DNA from: an uncultured Eubacteriales bacterium | GTDB taxonomy: Bacteria; Bacillota; Clostridia; Monoglobales; Firm-18 | NCBI GenBank assembly: GCA_905210885.1 | Contig: CAJLYO010000002.1 | Location: 1 to 25,035, forward strand | Reading direction: 5' to 3' | DNA: 25,035 nt | In this document: positions 16,188 to 23,795 of the stretch, one piece after another | Numbering within the stretch: position 1 is the stretch's first letter | Layout: every line of letters begins with the position of its first letter | Notes under the pieces: model-generated | Database searches by the model: none | Told to the model about the DNA's origin: nothing | The model's input: the letters and a program-made list of their open reading frames with translations, nothing else | Position numbers and translations under genes: made by a program

Positions 16188-16214
16188 TTAGCACTCGCCT
16201 TGATAGAGTGCTAA
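16188..16214 (+). promoter_or_regulatory. CIRCE operator (HrcA binding site)
   Basis: TTAGCACTC, nine bases, GAGTGCTAA: an exact match to both arms of the CIRCE consensus. HrcA bound here represses the chaperonin operon until heat stress. hrcA is not in this window. Confidence 0.97.
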
Positions 16215-16260
16215 CAAAACAGTAAATATTATTTAACAGCATATAAAGGAGGAAACAACA

Positions 16261-16545
16261 ATGAACATTAAACCATTGGCAGACAGAGTTGTTATTAAAA
16301 TGCTTGAAAGCGAAGAAACCACAAAGAGCGGCATCGTTCTTCCCGGTTCGGCAAAGGAAAAGCCCCAGATGGCTGAGGTTATCGCAGTAGGACCCGGCGG
16401 CGTTGTTGACGGCAAGGAAGTTAAGATGGAGCTTAACGTTGGCGACAAGGTTATAACAAGCAAATACGCCGGTACTGAAGTTAAGTTTGACGGTGTTGAA
16501 TACATTATTCTGCGCCAGAGCGATGTTTTGGCGAAAATTGACTGA
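16261..16545 (+). CDS. groES: Co-chaperonin GroES
   Basis: 94 residues, the usual size. It forms the heptameric lid of the GroEL chamber. It begins MNIKPLADRVVIKMLESEE. The mobile loop (ETTKSGIVLPGSAKEKPQ, about 18-36) and the VAVGPG-like turn (IAVGPGGV) are present. AAAGGAGG stands in front of the ATG. It is the first gene of the CIRCE-controlled pair, 24 bases before groEL. Confidence 0.98.
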   Translation: MNIKPLADRVVIKMLESEETTKSGIVLPGSAKEKPQMAEVIAVGPGGVVDGKEVKMELNVGDKVITSKYAGTEVKFDGVEYIILRQSDVLAKID

Positions 16546-16569
16546 TATTTATAAGGAGGCAGATTAATC

Positions 16570-18198
16570 ATGGCAAAGGATATTAAATTCGGCGAGGAAG
16601 CAAGAAAAGCTTTGGAACGCGGTGTAAACCAGCTTGCCGATACAGTTAAAATTACACTTGGACCCAAAGGCAGAAATGTCGTTTTGGATAAGAAATTCGG
16701 TGCACCGTTAATTACAAACGACGGTGTTACAATTGCAAAGGACGTTGAACTTGAGGACCCGTTTGAAAACATGGGTGCACAGCTTGTAAAAGAGGTTGCC
16801 ACAAAGACAAACGATGTTGCCGGTGACGGTACAACAACAGCGACACTTCTTGCACAGGCAATCATCAGAGAGGGTCTTAAGAATGTTGCTGCAGGCGCAA
16901 ACCCCATGGTTGTTAAAAAGGGTATTGACAAGGCTGTAAATGCGGCAGTTACCGCAATTAAAGGCAATAGCACCACAATAAACGGTAAGGCCGACATTGC
17001 TCAGGTTGCTGCAAACTCGGCAGCGGACGCAGATGTGGGCGAGCTTATCGCAGATGCTATGGATAAGGTTTCAAAGGACGGCGTTATCACTCTTGAAGAG
17101 GGCAAAACAGCCGAAACTTATTCAGAGGTTGTACGCGGCATGCAGTTTGACCGCGGCTATATTTCGCCTTACATGGCAACAGATACGGAGAAGATGGAAG
17201 CTGTTCTTGACGACCCGTACATTCTTATTACAGATAAGAAAATTTCAAATATTCAGGACGTTCTCCCCGTTTTGGAGCAGATTGTTCAGCAGGGCAAAAA
17301 GCTTCTTATTATTGCAGAGGACGTTGAGGGCGAGGCTCTCGCAACAATTCTTGTTAATAAGCTGAGAGGCACATTCACATGCGTTGCCGTAAAAGCTCCG
17401 GGCTTCGGCGACAGAAGAAAGGCTATGCTTGAAGATATCGCTATTTTGACAGGCGGCGAGGTTATTTCCGAGGATTTGGCTTTAGACCTTAAGGAAACAA
17501 AGATTGAACAGCTCGGCCGTGCTCATCAGGTTGTTGTTCAGAAGGAAAATACAATTATCGTTGACGGTCTCGGCGACAAAGAGCAGATTAAAAACAGAGT
17601 TGCCCAGATCAGAACACAGATTGAGGAAACAACTTCCGAGTTTGATAAAGAAAAGCTTCAGGAGCGCCTTGCAAAGCTGTCGGGCGGTGTTGCCGTAATT
17701 AAAGTCGGCGCAGCAACCGAAACGGAAATGAAGGAGAAAAAGTTAAGAATAGAGGACGCACTTGCCGCAACACGCGCAGCTGTTGAGGAAGGTATCGTTG
17801 CCGGCGGCGGTACGGCGTTTATTAACGCAATCCCCGCTGTTGAAAAGCTTCTTGCTGATGTAACGGGCGATGAAAAGACAGGCGTTCAGATTATTCTTAA
17901 GGCTTTGGAAGAGCCTGTTAAGCAGATTGCGAAAAACGCAGGTCTTGAAGGCTCGGTAATAGTTGAAAAGGTTAAGGATTCAAAACCCGGAATCGGTTAT
18001 AACGCACTCATCGATGAGTATCAGGATATGGTTAAGGCCGGTATCGTAGACCCCACAAAGGTTACACGTTCGGCATTGCAGAACGCAGCAAGCGTTGCTT
18101 CAATGATCCTGACAACAGAGAGTGTTGTTGCGGATATCCCCGCACCCGAACCGGCTATGCCTGCCGGCGGTGCACCCGGAATGGGCGGCATGTATTAA
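16570..18198 (+). CDS. groEL: Chaperonin GroEL
   Basis: 542 residues. It is the large ring chaperonin that folds client proteins with ATP and GroES. The ATP-site motifs GPKGRNVVL, NDGVTIAKD and GDGTTTATLLAQ are visible in the N-terminal equatorial domain, and the ATPase region ATETEMKEKKLRIEDAL and EGIVAGGG further on. The C-terminus ends in a short Gly/Met tail (GGAPGMGGMY) as in many Firmicutes. It has its own TAAGGAGG site, and a strong terminator follows 12 bases after the stop. Confidence 0.98.
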   Translation: MAKDIKFGEEARKALERGVNQLADTVKITLGPKGRNVVLDKKFGAPLITNDGVTIAKDVELEDPFENMGAQLVKEVATKTNDVAGDGTTTATLLAQAIIREGLKNVAAGANPMVVKKGIDKAVNAAVTAIKGNSTTINGKADIAQVAANSAADADVGELIADAMDKVSKDGVITLEEGKTAETYSEVVRGMQFDRGYISPYMATDTEKMEAVLDDPYILITDKKISNIQDVLPVLEQIVQQGKKLLIIAEDVEGEALATILVNKLRGTFTCVAVKAPGFGDRRKAMLEDIAILTGGEVISEDLALDLKETKIEQLGRAHQVVVQKENTIIVDGLGDKEQIKNRVAQIRTQIEETTSEFDKEKLQERLAKLSGGVAVIKVGAATETEMKEKKLRIEDALAATRAAVEEGIVAGGGTAFINAIPAVEKLLADVTGDEKTGVQIILKALEEPVKQIAKNAGLEGSVIVEKVKDSKPGIGYNALIDEYQDMVKAGIVDPTKVTRSALQNAASVASMILTTESVVADIPAPEPAMPAGGAPGMGGMY

Positions 18199-18210
18199 TA
18201 AATAATCTTG

Positions 18211-18240
18211 ACGGAGCTGATTTTTTCGGCTCCGTTTTTG
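18211..18240 (+). terminator. Terminator of groESL
   Basis: A 10-base-pair stem (ACGGAGCTGA with TCGGCTCCGT, one G-T pair) encloses a five-base T loop and is followed by TTTTTGTTTT. Classic intrinsic form, 12 bases after groEL. Confidence 0.9.
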
Positions 18241-18255
18241 TTTTACCGAAAAATA

Positions 18256-18267
18256 CCGATATATCGG
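18256..18267. other. 12-base perfect palindrome CCGATATATCGG in the groEL-regulator spacer
   Basis: Self-complementary sequence followed by GGATTTTTTG. It could be an operator-like site or a weak secondary stop signal. The rest of the 236-base spacer (18199-18434) is AT-rich and holds only the terminator before it and the promoter at 18362-18390. Confidence 0.4.
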
Positions 18268-18361
18268 GGATTTTTTGAAAATTTATACGTCATTTTGTGA
18301 CAAAAATATTAATTAAATGTTAAATTTTACGCTTTTTCCACACAAAATTCATAAAAACACC

Positions 18362-18390
18362 TTGCATTATTGTCTGTTTTGTTATATGAT
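18362..18390 (+). promoter_or_regulatory. Promoter of the regulator-ftsEX operon
   Basis: TTGCAT (18362-18367), 17 bases, TATGAT (18385-18390). A start near 18397 leaves about 38 bases before the ATG at 18435 and makes an upstream GTG at 18402 unlikely as start codon. Confidence 0.75.
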
Positions 18391-18434
18391 ATATAGTAAG
18401 TGTGTGTATTAGACTCTATTACGGAGGTTATGTT

Positions 18435-19520
18435 ATGACAAACAGACTTTTTCAAACTATAATTTATCAGGTTCAGCCGGCTTTTCAGGGCAGAAAGGCA
18501 GGCATAATAGACGAAAGCGGAACAGTGATTGCGTGCACGGACGTGGGTTCAATCGGCGAAGCATGCGATGAACAGATTCTGGATATGAAGTTTTCAAATG
18601 AGCCTATTGTGTTAAAAAATGTTACTTATAAACGTATCGGCGGCAGAAATCGCTCCGAATACATTGTTTTTTGCACGGGAACGGACGAGCTTTCACACAG
18701 CGGTTCCATTATTTTAAGCGTTGCTCTTTCGCAGATAAAGCAGCTTTATGATGAAAAATACGACAAGATAAGCTTTATCAAAAATATTTTGTCCGACAAT
18801 GTAATGTCTTTTGATATTCACAGCAAGGCGCGCACTCTGCATCTTAATATCGAATGCCCCAGGGTTGCGTTTTTAATTCATACCAAAAGTGAAGAATATA
18901 TTGCCCATGAGGTTATCTCCGGTATGTTCCCCGACAGAAACAAGGACTTTGTTATAAGCATGAATGAAACGGACGTTGTTCTTATAAAAGAGGTTCGGGA
19001 GGATATAACCTCGAAGGAGCTTCATAAAATCGCTTCATCGATTGTTGATACTCTCGGCTCGGAGATTATGGCAAATGCCAAAATCGGCATAGGCTCAATT
19101 GTTACAAACATAATAGAAATCAACCGTTCGTTTAAGGATGCAAGCGTTGCCCTTGACGTGGGCAAGGTTTTTGACAACGAACAGTCCATAGTAAATTACA
19201 ATAACTTAGGTATCGGCAGAATTATATATCAGCTGCCCACAAAGCTTTGCGAGCTGTTTTTAAAAGAGGTTTTCCGCAAGGGCTCGATTGATATGTTGGA
19301 TGATGAAACCATAACAACGATTCAAAAGTTCTTTGAGAATAACTTGAATGTCAGCGAGGCGTCGCGTCAGCTTTTTGTTCACAGAAACACACTTGTTTAC
19401 AGACTGGACAAGATTCATAAAATCACCGGTCTTGACCTCAGAAAGTTTGATGACGCTATAGTGTTTAAGGTTGCAATGATGGTTCACCGTTATTTGAATT
19501 CCGATACTTTGAATATTTAA
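18435..19520 (+). CDS. PucR/CdaR-like transcriptional regulator
   Basis: 361 residues from the ATG at 18435, which has GGAGG seven bases upstream; an earlier GTG at 18402 has no such site. The N-terminal part has no clear name. A middle region (about 130-260) resembles the GGDEF-like domain of CdaR/PucR regulators (IGIGSIVTNIIEINRSFKDASVALDVGK). The C-terminus is the HTH_30 type helix-turn-helix (FFENNLNVSEASRQLFVHRNTLVYRLDKI). The signal it senses is unknown. It leads the ftsE-ftsX-M23-S41 run, 12 bases before ftsE, so autoregulation and division or wall control are plausible but inferred. Confidence 0.87.
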   Translation: MTNRLFQTIIYQVQPAFQGRKAGIIDESGTVIACTDVGSIGEACDEQILDMKFSNEPIVLKNVTYKRIGGRNRSEYIVFCTGTDELSHSGSIILSVALSQIKQLYDEKYDKISFIKNILSDNVMSFDIHSKARTLHLNIECPRVAFLIHTKSEEYIAHEVISGMFPDRNKDFVISMNETDVVLIKEVREDITSKELHKIASSIVDTLGSEIMANAKIGIGSIVTNIIEINRSFKDASVALDVGKVFDNEQSIVNYNNLGIGRIIYQLPTKLCELFLKEVFRKGSIDMLDDETITTIQKFFENNLNVSEASRQLFVHRNTLVYRLDKIHKITGLDLRKFDDAIVFKVAMMVHRYLNSDTLNI

Positions 19521-19532
19521 GGGGGCGGCGTT

Positions 19533-20222
19533 TTGGTATTTTTTAAAGGTGTAACAAAGATATATGAAAAAACCGACACGACAGCTCTTAAAAATGTTAA
19601 CTTCTATATCGACAAGGGTGAGTTCGTGTTTATAATCGGCTCCTCCGGTGCAGGAAAATCCACGCTTACAAAGCTTATACTGGGTGAGGAGGCTCCGACG
19701 GAAGGCGAAATTATAATTAACAACATAGATGTAGGTTCCCTTCGCCACAAAGATATCCCGTATTACAGGCGCGGTCTTGGAATGGTGTTCCAGGATTTCA
19801 GGCTGTTAAACGGCAAAAACGTTTACGATAACGTTGCCTTTGCAATGCAGATAAGAAATGCATCTTCAAAGGAAATTCGCCGTGTTGTGCCCAATGTTTT
19901 AAGCATGGTGGGACTTTCGCACAAGGCAAAGGCAATGCCCTTTGAGCTGTCCGGCGGCGAGCAGCAGCGTGTGGCTTTGGCGCGTGCTATGGTTAACGAC
20001 CCGGCTGTTTTGATTGCGGACGAGCCTACCGGTAACTTAGACCCTGTTACCGCTGATGAAATTATGCAGATTTTAGACGATATAAATAAACGCGGAACAA
20101 CTATTATCGTTGTTTCACATGCAAAGGATATCGTTGACAAAATGAAAAAGCGCGTTATCGAGCTTGAAAGCGGCTCAATGATAAGAGACGAGGAAAGAGG
20201 CGGTTATTCTTATGAGAGCTAA
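19533..20222 (+). CDS. ftsE: Cell division ATP-binding protein FtsE
   Basis: 229 residues, an ABC ATPase. With FtsX it works not as a transporter but as a membrane switch that turns on peptidoglycan hydrolases. Walker A GSSGAGKST, the signature LSGGEQQRVALARAM and Walker B VLIADEPTGNLDP are intact, and SHAKDIVDKM carries the switch His. The start is TTG (19533), with GGGGGCGG just upstream; the product then begins MVFFKGVTKIYEK, as expected for the family. It overlaps ftsX by 11 bases. Confidence 0.96.
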   Translation: MVFFKGVTKIYEKTDTTALKNVNFYIDKGEFVFIIGSSGAGKSTLTKLILGEEAPTEGEIIINNIDVGSLRHKDIPYYRRGLGMVFQDFRLLNGKNVYDNVAFAMQIRNASSKEIRRVVPNVLSMVGLSHKAKAMPFELSGGEQQRVALARAMVNDPAVLIADEPTGNLDPVTADEIMQILDDINKRGTTIIVVSHAKDIVDKMKKRVIELESGSMIRDEERGGYSYES

Positions 20223-21105
20223 AACAATAACATACTTTTTTGAGGAAGGCGCAAAGGGCTTTTGGGTAAACGGTCTTATGTCGGTTGCTTCCGTGTTTAT
20301 TGTTGTTGCGAGCCTTTTGATTCTCGGAATTTACATGGCGTTTTCCCTTAATATTAACTACATAGGCACTCAGTTTGAGCAGCAGTACGAAATAAGGGCA
20401 TTTATCGAGTCGGGCACAAGCGAGGAACGCTTAAACCAGATTAAAGACGAAATAAGTAAAATAAAACACGTTAAAAATGCCGAAATCGTTACGGCAGGTC
20501 AGGCTTTTGAGGATTATAAAGGCACTCTCGGCGGTGATTCGGACATTTTGGACGGTCTTAAAGACGGCGACAATCCTTTAAGGGACGCGGTTAAAATTAC
20601 GCTAAGCGATTTGAACTCCGCAAATGCGGTTGCAAAGACCGTTTCGGAAATTCCGAATGTCGCGAAGGTAAGAAACAGCCAGGACGTTGTGCAAAGCCTG
20701 TTAAAACTGACCGCTGCAATCCGCCACGGAAGCATGATTTTAATGATACTTTTAAGCGTGGTTGCTGTGTTTATTATTTCAAATGCAATAAGAATGACGG
20801 TTTTTGCACGCAGACGCGATATAGGAATAGCTAAGTTTCTCGGTGCGACAGACTGGTTTATCAGATGGCCGTTTATTATCGAGGGAGTAATAATGGGTGT
20901 TGTGGGTGCGCTTATCGCCCTTGCCCTCGTGGTCCCGGGATACAACTATATATTCACTTCCCTTAACAATATGGCGGGAAACGCGGTCAAATTCTATACC
21001 ACCGATGTAATTGTGAAGGAAATTTCCGTTTGGTTCGTGGGAATAGGCGCGCTTTTGGGCGCTTTCGGAAGCGGAATATCCTTAGGCAGATATTTGCATG
21101 TGTAA
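20212..21105 (+). CDS. ftsX: Cell division membrane protein FtsX
   Basis: 297 residues. Membrane helix 1 is at about 22-44, an extracellular domain of some 125 residues follows, then three helices (about 173-197, 219-241, 270-292), as in the family. The conserved FARRRDIGIAKFLGATDWFIRWPF loop and the RNSQDVV stretch are visible. The extracellular domain normally contacts the coiled coil of a hydrolase, and such a protein is encoded next. The ATG lies 11 bases inside ftsE; the stop touches the next reading frame. Confidence 0.96.
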   Translation: MRAKTITYFFEEGAKGFWVNGLMSVASVFIVVASLLILGIYMAFSLNINYIGTQFEQQYEIRAFIESGTSEERLNQIKDEISKIKHVKNAEIVTAGQAFEDYKGTLGGDSDILDGLKDGDNPLRDAVKITLSDLNSANAVAKTVSEIPNVAKVRNSQDVVQSLLKLTAAIRHGSMILMILLSVVAVFIISNAIRMTVFARRRDIGIAKFLGATDWFIRWPFIIEGVIMGVVGALIALALVVPGYNYIFTSLNNMAGNAVKFYTTDVIVKEISVWFVGIGALLGAFGSGISLGRYLHV

Positions 21106-21122
21106 TGAAAGGAATAAAGGTT

Positions 21123-22286
21123 ATGAAATTTAGTTCCAAGTCAAAAAGAATACTTGCGTTTATCGTTGTGGCGCTGTTTGCGGTTGCGGCATTGCTTCCG
21201 CTGACGTCAATGATGACAAACGCCGACAGCGTAAGTGACCTGCAGAAAAAAATTCAGAACAGCCAGAACAAGAAAAAGGAAATAAAAAAGGATATAAATG
21301 AAAAAACTCAGCAGAAGAAAAGCATTCAGGAGGAAATTAAGGCGTATGACGCGCAGATATCTGTGTTAAACAGCGAAATTACCGACATGAATGCAAAAAT
21401 CGCTCAGGACGATGCTGTTATAGCCAAGGTCCAGACCGAGCTTAACGAAGCCACAGAGCGTGCGAAAAAGCAATACGAAACGTACAAGGAAAGAATACGT
21501 GTTATGTACGAAAACGGCAGCGAAAGCTATCTTGATGTTTTGCTTAAAGCCGAAAGTTTTTCGGATTTTTTGAACAGATATGAAATAGTTAAGCAGATAA
21601 CCGAATATGATAATAATATGGTAAGCAAAATGGAGCAGACAAAAAAAACCATCGCCGATAACAAGGCACAGCTTGAGCAGGTGCGCGCCCAGAAGGTGAC
21701 CAGAGTTAATTCGCTTAACACTTCAAAAAGCAGCCTTGCGGCAAAATCCAACGAGAAAAACAGTCTTGTTGCAAGCTTGAATTCGTCGATTGCAGAACTT
21801 GAAAAACAGGTTAAACAGCAAGATGCGGAGGAAGCTGCTACAAGAGCGCAGATTGCGAAATTACAGCAGCAGCGGCCTAAAGTTGCCTACACCGGCGGCT
21901 CTATGGTTTGGCCCGTTCCGTCCACAACACTTGTTACGTCAAATTACGGCTATCGTTTCCACCCGGTGTTAAAGTACAACAGACTTCATGCCGGCATGGA
22001 TATCGGTGCCCGTACCGGGGCAAGCGTCGTTGCGGCAAATTCCGGAACGGTTATAAAGGCGGAGTATAATTCCTCCTACGGAAATCACGTTGTAATCGAC
22101 CACGGCGGCGGCATATGCACCTTATATGCCCACGCAAGCAGACTGCTTGTAAGCAGAGGTCAAACCGTTAAAGCCGGACAGGAAATTATGAAGGCAGGTT
22201 CTACCGGTATTGTTTCCGGACCGCATCTTCACTTTGAAGTGCTTGTGAACGGCAAAACAACTAACCCTGCGGCATATTTATATTAA
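21123..22286 (+). CDS. Secreted coiled-coil M23 (LytM) peptidoglycan hydrolase, EnvC-like
   Basis: 387 residues from the ATG at 21123, nine bases after AAAGGA. A longer GTG-start frame from 21030 would overlap ftsX by 76 bases and spoil the signal peptide. The signal is at residues 1-34 (lysines, then ILAFIVVALFAVAALLP, cut perhaps after NADS). A long Lys/Glu/Gln coiled coil covers about 36-250. The M23 domain (about 260-387) has His289 and Asp293 in HAGMD, His337 in YAH and His368/His370 in HLH, so the zinc site looks complete and the enzyme active, unlike EnvC of E. coli, which is only an activator. Likely switched by FtsEX. Confidence 0.94.
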   Translation: MKFSSKSKRILAFIVVALFAVAALLPLTSMMTNADSVSDLQKKIQNSQNKKKEIKKDINEKTQQKKSIQEEIKAYDAQISVLNSEITDMNAKIAQDDAVIAKVQTELNEATERAKKQYETYKERIRVMYENGSESYLDVLLKAESFSDFLNRYEIVKQITEYDNNMVSKMEQTKKTIADNKAQLEQVRAQKVTRVNSLNTSKSSLAAKSNEKNSLVASLNSSIAELEKQVKQQDAEEAATRAQIAKLQQQRPKVAYTGGSMVWPVPSTTLVTSNYGYRFHPVLKYNRLHAGMDIGARTGASVVAANSGTVIKAEYNSSYGNHVVIDHGGGICTLYAHASRLLVSRGQTVKAGQEIMKAGSTGIVSGPHLHFEVLVNGKTTNPAAYLY

Positions 22287-22303
22287 TAACGGAAGGCATT
22301 TTA

Positions 22304-23443
22304 ATGAATAATAAGCATAAAACTTTAATTGCAGTGTCGGTTTCGGTAATCGTTACCGCATTGCTCACATTCACGGCATCGTCGTGGTACTTCGGGGCAA
22401 TCGATACGTCGAAGCTTTCTGCGGCACTCGGTATCCTTGATAAGTATTATTACCAAAAGCCGGACCTTGAAAAACTTGACGAGGCGGCAACCGCCGGCGC
22501 GGTGTCTGCTTTGGGCGACCCGTACACGGAGTACATGAATAAGGATGAGTGGGAAAGCTTTTCACAGCAGCTTGAGGCAGAGTACTGCGGAATAGGTGTT
22601 GTTGTCACAAAGGAAAAGCTTGGGGACTATCTTTTGGTTGTGTCGTCTTTTGAAAATTCGCCGGCAAAAGAAGCAGGTCTTGATACCGGTGACAAAATTA
22701 CAAAGGTTGAGGGGACTTCTACCGCCGGAATGTCGGTTGACGATATTGTTGCCGGCATAAAAGGCAAAGAGGGTACGGAGGTTACGATAACAGTTCAAAA
22801 AAGCGGTGAAAACAAGGAAGAGAACATAAAGCTGACCCGAAAAATGATTGATATTGAAACCGTTTATTCCGAGCTTTTGGACGGCGGTTTCGGCTATATT
22901 CAGCTTACGTCGTTTAATGACGGCTGCGGCGAAAAGTTTATAAAGCATATGAATGACCTTATTGACAGCGGCGCAAAGTCACTGATTATTGACTTAAGGA
23001 GCAATGGCGGAGGTCTTACCAAGGAAGCTGAAACCATAGCAAATGCTCTTTTGCCCAAGGGCAGTGTTGTATATTCCACCAAAAACAAGGCGGGAAAAAC
23101 AGATGTTATAAAAACAAAATCAGAAGGTAATACAACAATACCCATTGCCGTTTTGGTTGACGGCAATACCGCAAGTGCGTCCGAGATTCTTTCCGCTGCC
23201 ATAAAAGAAAACGGCAGGGGAGTTTTGGTGGGGGCAAAAACCTTTGGTAAAGGGCTTGTTCAGACAGTATTTAATTTTACCGACGGTTCCGCTTTGAAAG
23301 TTACCATAGAGCAGTATTTTACGCCTGACGGAAATGATATAAACAAACTTGGAATACAGCCCGATTACCCGGTTGAGCTTAAAACGTCGGCAGACGAACA
23401 GCTTGATTACGCAAAAACCGTTTTAATGGGAAAAAACAATTGA
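22304..23443 (+). CDS. ctpA: S41 carboxyl-terminal processing protease with PDZ domain
   Basis: 379 residues. One N-terminal membrane anchor is at about 8-28, a PDZ domain at roughly 95-175, then the S41 domain. The catalytic pair is Ser291 (TASASEI) and Lys316 (FGKGLVQT), 25 residues apart as in tail-specific proteases. The substrate loop YIQLTSFNDGCG is typical. In other bacteria such proteases trim wall-associated proteins, and here it follows the M23 hydrolase by 17 bases, which suggests processing or turnover of that hydrolase (inference). AAGG ribosome site, ATG start. Confidence 0.95.
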   Translation: MNNKHKTLIAVSVSVIVTALLTFTASSWYFGAIDTSKLSAALGILDKYYYQKPDLEKLDEAATAGAVSALGDPYTEYMNKDEWESFSQQLEAEYCGIGVVVTKEKLGDYLLVVSSFENSPAKEAGLDTGDKITKVEGTSTAGMSVDDIVAGIKGKEGTEVTITVQKSGENKEENIKLTRKMIDIETVYSELLDGGFGYIQLTSFNDGCGEKFIKHMNDLIDSGAKSLIIDLRSNGGGLTKEAETIANALLPKGSVVYSTKNKAGKTDVIKTKSEGNTTIPIAVLVDGNTASASEILSAAIKENGRGVLVGAKTFGKGLVQTVFNFTDGSALKVTIEQYFTPDGNDINKLGIQPDYPVELKTSADEQLDYAKTVLMGKNN

Positions 23444-23445
23444 TT

Positions 23446-23480
23446 AAAAACCGTTCCGAATTTTTCGGAGCGGTTTTTTT
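23446..23480 (+). terminator. Terminator of the ftsEX operon
   Basis: A near-perfect 15-base-pair stem (AAAAACCGTTCCGAA with TTCGGAGCGGTTTTT, one G-T pair) with a three-base T loop, ending in seven Ts, three bases after the ctpA stop. Because the arms start in A and end in T, it could stop transcription both ways. Confidence 0.92.
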
Positions 23481-23508
23481 AACGGCAGTGCACCGTAAGG
23501 CATATAAT
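23479..23508 (+). promoter_or_regulatory. Possible promoter of the DUF3343/desulfurase pair
   Basis: TATAAT (23503-23508) is perfect, but the best -35, TTAACG at 23479-23484 with 18-base spacing, matches poorly and overlaps the terminator tail. Transcription near 23515 would start almost at the ribosome site, giving a leader of about 15 bases. Confidence 0.4.
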
Positions 23509-23529
23509 AATAGCGGAGGTGTTTTAAAA

Positions 23530-23781
23530 ATGCATTATATTGTATTTAATTCCGTTACCGGTGCTACAAGAGTGAAAAATTATTTCCGCTTCAGCGGTGA
23601 GCGTGTTTCCATGACGCATACACCGAAGGAAATATCAAAAGGCGGCTGTTCATACAGCATAATTGTTGAGCCGCGCCTTACCGATCAGGTACTTGAAGCT
23701 GCGAAGGAATACGGAATTAAGGTTTTGGGAATATACGAACAAACGCCAAACGGTTTTTCACAAATTAATAGGACACTTTGA
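23530..23781 (+). CDS. DUF3343 family protein (putative Se/S carrier-like)
   Basis: 83 residues from the ATG at 23530, preceded by GGAGGTG. A longer frame from 23440 would run through the terminator hairpin and is rejected. The sequence starts MHYIVFNSVTGATRVKNYF and has a single Cys in the segment KGGCSYSIIVEPRL, where this family (PF11823) keeps a conserved Cys/Gly stretch. Related small proteins (TusA/YedF-like) are thought to carry sulfur or selenium, and the next gene is a desulfurase-type enzyme. No in-frame TGA other than the stop was seen, so it is not itself a selenoprotein. Confidence 0.8.
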   Translation: MHYIVFNSVTGATRVKNYFRFSGERVSMTHTPKEISKGGCSYSIIVEPRLTDQVLEAAKEYGIKVLGIYEQTPNGFSQINRTL

Positions 23782-23795
23782 AGGGATTTGTTAAA

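Noticed and set aside
16233..16997. Long open frame on the minus strand opposite groES-groEL
   Set aside because: It mirrors the codon pattern of two well-conserved genes, crosses both of them and their spacer, and has no recognisable domain; a shadow frame.
21030..21122. Longer start (GTG) of the M23 hydrolase gene
   Set aside because: Overlaps ftsX by 76 bases and would bury the signal peptide; ATG at 21123 has a good ribosome site.
23440..23529. Longer start of the DUF3343 gene
   Set aside because: Would translate through the terminator hairpin; ATG at 23530 has GGAGG and begins at the family's N-terminus.
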